From Calothrix sp. NIES-2098 (lineage in GTDB: Bacteria > Cyanobacteriota > Cyanobacteriia > Cyanobacteriales > Nostocaceae): a stretch of 64,000 nucleotides of DNA. The DNA is taken from the NCBI GenBank assembly GCA_002368175.1, contig AP018172.1:6451001-6515000 (forward strand), read 5' to 3'. The position numbers and the translations under genes are program-made. Below the pieces are notes generated by a model, which saw only the letters and a list, made by a program, of their open reading frames with translations, had not been told where the DNA came from and searched no databases. Below, piece by piece: positions 60,298 to 64,000 of the stretch; position 1 is the stretch's first letter, and each line of letters starts with the position of its first letter.

Positions 60298-60924
60298 AAA
60301 CTAAACCTAACAAGAGCGAAATTAAATCTAATGGCGTTTTAATGCAATCTAATGGCAGTATTTTCGGCTCAATGGTCTTTTATGTAAGAAATGGATATCG
60401 TCACTATGTGCCAGACATAGATTGATTGGATAAATGATCATGGCTATAATTGGCCTGATGATATTCAAATAGTCAGTGATAAAACTTTGCTCAATTTACT
60501 GCCTGCTCGCTCAACACCACATTTTTGGTCATTTGCAGACTGGCAAAATCCAACAAAAAACAGTAATTTACAGATGCGGGAAATAGCTGCATCTAGGCTT
60601 TTTGATCAGGGGATTGAAGTTGGAGCAGCTGCCTCTCCTTTTCCTATACCTTTACATTGTAGTGTTGAATATGCAGATATATGTCCTCAAACAACAATTA
60701 AAGATATATTATATCCTGGACAAAATTTTCATAATTTAATTAAACCAACTTTGATTACTGATTTAGAAAAACTCGAAGGAATTGAAGATAATAGCCTAGA
60801 TTTTATAGTTGCTTGTCATGTAATTGAATATGTTAGCAATGTTTTATTAGCTTTAGAGAATGCTTACAATAAACTCCGTGTAGGGGATTATCTAAGCACA
60901 ACATTTCGTTGTTTAAACTTATAA
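60267..60924 (+). pseudogene. Broken SAM-methyltransferase module, remnant of a GT-methyltransferase fusion
   Basis: Two segments in different frames form one protein-like sequence: NGSIFGSMVFYVRNGYRHYV then, after a frameshift at 60421-60428, DWINDHGYNWPDDIQIVSDK and onward. The second segment includes GIEVGAAASPFPIPLHCSVE, DLEKLEGIEDNSLDFIVACH and VIEYVSNVLLALENAYNKLR, typical of a methyltransferase with a (D/N)xVIExV core. It stops at 60922-60924, soon after the motif usually written LRPGGxL (here RVGDYL), so the C-terminal half is missing. No intact start exists. Whether the 60487-60924 frame is still translated is unknown; activity is unlikely. Confidence 0.8.
60421..60428 (+). repeat. 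4-bp tandem duplication causing a frameshift
   Basis: ATTGATTG. Deleting one ATTG joins the frame ending HYVPDID with the frame reading WINDHGYNWPDD, restoring a continuous protein. Confidence 0.8.
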
Positions 60925-60943
60925 ATTTACTTACATAAAATGG

Positions 60944-61924
60944 ATGAAAAAAGAGAAAATAGGTATTATTTTAGCGACTTTTAATCCGCAAATAGAGTAT
61001 TTCCAAAAACAAATTCAGTCTATTCAAAACCAGACTTGGCAAAACTGGATTTGTCATATTGTTGATGACTGTTCTGAGCCTGAATATCAAACTGTAATCC
61101 AAAACACGGTCGGAAATGATTCACGCTTCATTTGTCATTTCCACAGCCGTAATGTTAGACATTATTATAATTTTGAGCGTGGTTTGCAATACTGTATTCA
61201 AGACCCTACAATTACAGCGATCGCTTTTTCCGATCAAGATGATATTTGGATTGAAGAGAAGCTAGAAGTATTGCAAAAGAAATTACGCTGCGAACACGCA
61301 CTATTAGTTCATTCCGATATGAAGCTAATAAACAGTGATGACGAAACTATCAATCCTTCTACTTGGAATTTTGAAGGACGCAATCCTGAAAAAGCTACGG
61401 TGGAGTTATTATTGCTTCGCAATGTTGTCACAGGATGCTCTTTGTTATTTTGTACTTCTCTTATACCTTATATTCTGCCTTTTCCCCAACAAAATGAAGT
61501 TGGCTTACACCATGACTGGTGGATAGCACTAGCTGCTATGCAAATGGGAAAAATAATTCATATTCGCCAACCTTTAGTTCGTTATCGGCTTCACGGTACG
61601 AATACAGTAGGAGCTATGCAAAACGCAGGAAATTTGCACAGTGAGATAATGCTATGGATTAGTAAAAAATATCGCATTACTGGTAAAAGTTATTTCACAC
61701 ATTGTAACTTGAATAAAGCATTTTATACTCGATTTCATCAACAATTAGATGCAAGTTGGTCTAATCCATTTGATGAACAGAAATTAGATTTTGGCTTAAG
61801 TATTCTCAAGCTTTGCTACCAAAGTTTACAAACAGGTTATCGTGCTGAGGGTATAGCGCTGCGAATTTGGATCTTTAAGTTTTTATTTGATATAAAAAAA
61901 TTAAAATATATAAATATATATTGA
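60944..61924 (+). CDS. GT2 glycosyltransferase
   Basis: 326 residues. IGIILATFNPQIEYFQKQIQ, IVDDCSEPEYQTV, AIAFSDQDDIWIEEKLEVLQ (donor-site DxD-like SDQDD), LLVHSDMKLIN and HHDWWIALAAMQMGKI (acceptor/base HDWW). This is the pattern of GT2 rhamnosyl/galactosyl transferases of O-antigen clusters. The sugar is not determinable. ATG at 60944 lies 20 bp after the methyltransferase remnant stop. The C-terminus is basic and amphipathic, probably membrane-associated. Confidence 0.9.
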   Translation: MKKEKIGIILATFNPQIEYFQKQIQSIQNQTWQNWICHIVDDCSEPEYQTVIQNTVGNDSRFICHFHSRNVRHYYNFERGLQYCIQDPTITAIAFSDQDDIWIEEKLEVLQKKLRCEHALLVHSDMKLINSDDETINPSTWNFEGRNPEKATVELLLLRNVVTGCSLLFCTSLIPYILPFPQQNEVGLHHDWWIALAAMQMGKIIHIRQPLVRYRLHGTNTVGAMQNAGNLHSEIMLWISKKYRITGKSYFTHCNLNKAFYTRFHQQLDASWSNPFDEQKLDFGLSILKLCYQSLQTGYRAEGIALRIWIFKFLFDIKKLKYINIY

Positions 61925-61970
61925 TTTTATTGCCAGTATTTTCAGTCAATAAGAATAAGAATTAAAATAA

Positions 61971-62888
61971 ATGACACAGCCACAAGCGATCGCAGTATCT
62001 ATTATTTTAGTTAACTATAATGGAATAGAAGTTTTACCAAATTGCTTAAGCTCTTTAGAAAAACTTCTTCAACCGCCTAATTACGAAATTATTCTTGTGG
62101 ATAATGCCTCTACTGATAGTAGCTGGGAATTAGTTTCAGAAAAATATCCTCAAGTTCGCTTAATTAGACAGACCAGAAATCTTGGCTTTGGAGCAGGGAA
62201 TAATGCTGGTGCTAAAATTGCTGCTGGCGAGTTTTTATTTTTATTAAATACTGATACGGTACTTACTAGCAATATTCTGCCACATCTAATTGATTTAATG
62301 CAGGCAGATACCCAAGTAGGAATTATCGGGCCGAAACTGCTAAATCCAGATGGAAGTTTGCAAATTTCTGTGTCACCAGCGTTGGGAATTAAAGGTGAAT
62401 ACCAAGCTCGTCAGATGCACCAAGCTTATCAAAAAGCTTCTAACTTAAATTTTATTGAGCAGAAATTTCAAGAAATACAAGAGGTAGATATTGTTGTAGG
62501 TGCCGCTTTTTTTATCCGAGCCAGTTTATTTCAAGCATTAGGCGGGTTTGATGAAAACTTTTTCATGTATTTTGAAGAATCAGATTTGTGTCAAAGAGCG
62601 CAGTATCTAGGATATAAAATAATCTATACGCCTCATGTATCTTTGATTCATTTAAAAGCATACTCAATACAAAAAGCTGCCAACTTAATGGCTGTTGAAT
62701 ATAGGCGTAGTCAAATTTACTTTTATCAAAAACATCGTCCTTTATGGGAGCAGTTAGTATTGCGACTATATCTTTTTTATAAATTTTTTGGAGAGTTGAT
62801 CGCTACAGCTAATCCTAATTGTTTAAAAATTATTATTTTATTATTTACATTCAAGAAACCTACTTTTAAAGTATCTTTACCTAATTAA
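61971..62888 (+). CDS. GT2 glycosyltransferase, WbbL/rhamnosyltransferase-like
   Basis: 305 residues. VSIILVNYNGIEVLPNCLSS, IILVDNASTDSSWELV, RNLGFGAGNNAGAKIAAGEF, FLLNTDTVLT (DxD), VVGAAFFIRASLFQALGGFD and FFMYFEESDLCQRAQYLGYK are hallmark motifs of WbbL-type GT2 enzymes, many of which transfer rhamnose. A hydrophobic C-terminal segment (about 265-295) may touch the membrane. It starts 47 bp after the preceding gene and is followed 17 bp later by a GT4 gene, so it sits within the same transcript. Confidence 0.92.
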   Translation: MTQPQAIAVSIILVNYNGIEVLPNCLSSLEKLLQPPNYEIILVDNASTDSSWELVSEKYPQVRLIRQTRNLGFGAGNNAGAKIAAGEFLFLLNTDTVLTSNILPHLIDLMQADTQVGIIGPKLLNPDGSLQISVSPALGIKGEYQARQMHQAYQKASNLNFIEQKFQEIQEVDIVVGAAFFIRASLFQALGGFDENFFMYFEESDLCQRAQYLGYKIIYTPHVSLIHLKAYSIQKAANLMAVEYRRSQIYFYQKHRPLWEQLVLRLYLFYKFFGELIATANPNCLKIIILLFTFKKPTFKVSLPN

Positions 62889-62905
62889 TAATTGATTTTG
62901 TTTTT

Positions 62906-63976
62906 ATGACTATATTAGCCAATTTATCTTTCGCTCCTACACAACCAACAGGTTGGCTAAGTTATAGTTTTAATTTATTACCAGCCTTAAAAGCTTTAGA
63001 TATAGAGGTATTAAGCCCAATTGAAATTGCAGGAATCAAATGTCACCAATCTCCAGCAAATATTACAACGGAGTTTGGGATACAAGGGCATTTAAAACGC
63101 TTACTATGGACACAATTTCATTTGCCAAAGTTTTATCAACAGCTTAAGTATAAATTATTATTTTCTCCTATTCCAGAAGCTCCTTTATTTTCATCCTGTT
63201 CTTATGTTGTTACTGTTCATGATTTAATTCCTTTAAGGTTTCCACAATATTTTTCTTTAAGTCAAAGAATCTATTGCAGTTATTATGTTGCTGCTGTTAT
63301 CGAACAGTCAAAGCATATAATTTGTAATTCCAAAACTACGGCTCAAGATTTAACTAGTTTTTTAGAAGTTTCTGAAGAGAGAATTAGTGCTATTACACTA
63401 GGATATGACAGCAAAAATTTTTGTTTTTTAAATTTACCAAAGCAAAACTATTTCCTTTATTTAGGTAGACATAATCCTCACAAAAATCCTGCTCGATTAA
63501 TTGCTGCATTTGCTGCTTTACCTAACAATAGTAATTACGAACTTTGGTTAGCAGGGCCTAGCGATCGCCGTTACACCCCAACTTTAAAAGTACAAGTTGA
63601 GGAACTGGGTATTACAAATCGGGTGAAATTTCTGGAGTATGTTCCTTACAAGGAATTACCAAAAATTATTAATGGTGCGATCGCATTAGTTTTTCCTAGC
63701 CTCTGGGAAGGCTTTGGCTTACCTGTCTTAGAAGCAATGGCCTGCGGTACTCCAGTGATTACTTCTAATATCTCCTCCCTTCCAGAAGTAGCTGGTGATG
63801 CGGCGATTTTGATCGATCCTTACAATACAGGGGAAATTACAGCAGCTATGCAGGCTGTGGCGAATGATGCAAATTTGCGATCGCATCTTTCACTTCAAGG
63901 TATCGCTAGAGCCAAGCAATTTAGTTGGGAAAAAACCGGAGAAGCCACCGCTGAAGTTTTATCTCGCTATTTATAA
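62906..63976 (+). CDS. GT4 glycosyltransferase
   Basis: 356 residues, GT-B fold. N-domain: NLSFAPTQPTGWLSYSFNLL, YVVTVHDLIPLRFPQYFSLS. C-domain: NYFLYLGRHNPHKNPARLIA, LWLAGPSDRRYTPTLKVQVE, ALVFPSLWEGFGLPVLEAMA (E-x7-E nucleotide-sugar motif) and GDAAILIDPYNTGEITAAMQ. It resembles mannosyl- or glucosyl-transferases of the RfaB/WbaZ type. Complete; ends 24 bp before the window edge, so the cluster may continue beyond. Confidence 0.93.
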   Translation: MTILANLSFAPTQPTGWLSYSFNLLPALKALDIEVLSPIEIAGIKCHQSPANITTEFGIQGHLKRLLWTQFHLPKFYQQLKYKLLFSPIPEAPLFSSCSYVVTVHDLIPLRFPQYFSLSQRIYCSYYVAAVIEQSKHIICNSKTTAQDLTSFLEVSEERISAITLGYDSKNFCFLNLPKQNYFLYLGRHNPHKNPARLIAAFAALPNNSNYELWLAGPSDRRYTPTLKVQVEELGITNRVKFLEYVPYKELPKIINGAIALVFPSLWEGFGLPVLEAMACGTPVITSNISSLPEVAGDAAILIDPYNTGEITAAMQAVANDANLRSHLSLQGIARAKQFSWEKTGEATAEVLSRYL

Positions 63977-64000
63977 GTTGCTGCGGATTCATAGAAATGG

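Overview
The window reads as chromosomal DNA of a filamentous, probably heterocyst-forming (Nostocales-type) cyanobacterium. It carries psbU, chlG, petP, btpA, a PucC/BCD-family transporter, a Get3d-like ATPase, a VKOR-thioredoxin fusion and a rimO-crhR-type gene pair. The octamer GCGATCGC (HIP1) occurs throughout, and many intergenic gaps hold degenerate G/T- or C/T-rich heptamer repeats of the kind common in these genomes. I found no tRNA, rRNA, CRISPR array or insertion sequence. Many starts were moved inward from the longest reading frame because the first codon is TTG/GTG, or because an internal ATG has a better ribosome site or family alignment.

Region 1 (1-14.5 kb) is a signalling and stress island. 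It holds a partial PF10118-type metal-dependent protein, two paralogous NarL-type response regulators (971-1687 and 13729-14442), a receiver-only protein, stand-alone CheR and CheB, a large CHASE3-HAMP-GAF hybrid kinase with three receivers, and a receiver-kinase. Small stress or membrane proteins sit among them (CsbD, a YflT-like duplicated protein, a one-helix protein possibly related to Psb35), with a GH13 glucan hydrolase.

Region 2 (14.5-30 kb) holds a cupin, a secreted sorbosone-dehydrogenase-like lipoprotein, a STAND/NACHT NTPase with an N-terminal HTH-like domain and iterated TATAC sites upstream, a coupled CBS-PAS-kinase and REC-EAL pair, a GH10-like secreted hydrolase, a DUF512/PDZ radical-SAM-like protein and UppP.

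Region 3 (30-54.3 kb) is mostly photosynthesis and housekeeping: a DUF3120 protein, psbU, nadB, a PAS-Crp regulator, a CHASE2 diguanylate cyclase, VKOR-Trx, btpA, rimO, a DEAD-box helicase, an aldo/keto reductase, the BCD transporter, an inositol-phosphatase-like enzyme, a zinc dehydrogenase, and a same-strand run petP - get3d - chlG - small Cys-rich protein. A gap of about 1.4 kb (34049-35471) has no convincing gene.

Region 4 (54.8-64 kb) is an ABC-transporter-dependent surface polysaccharide cluster: Wzm/Wzt followed by glycosyltransferases. It holds the most unusual material. One is a 907-residue methyltransferase - coiled coil - GT2 protein whose coil contains a 42-bp DNA repeat. The other is a WsaF-like glycosyltransferase that appears to have been a glycosyltransferase-methyltransferase fusion and was split by a 31-bp tandem duplication and a 4-bp tandem duplication. 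The transporter exports lipid-linked glycan, the transferases build it, and the methyltransferase-coil protein could cap or measure it.
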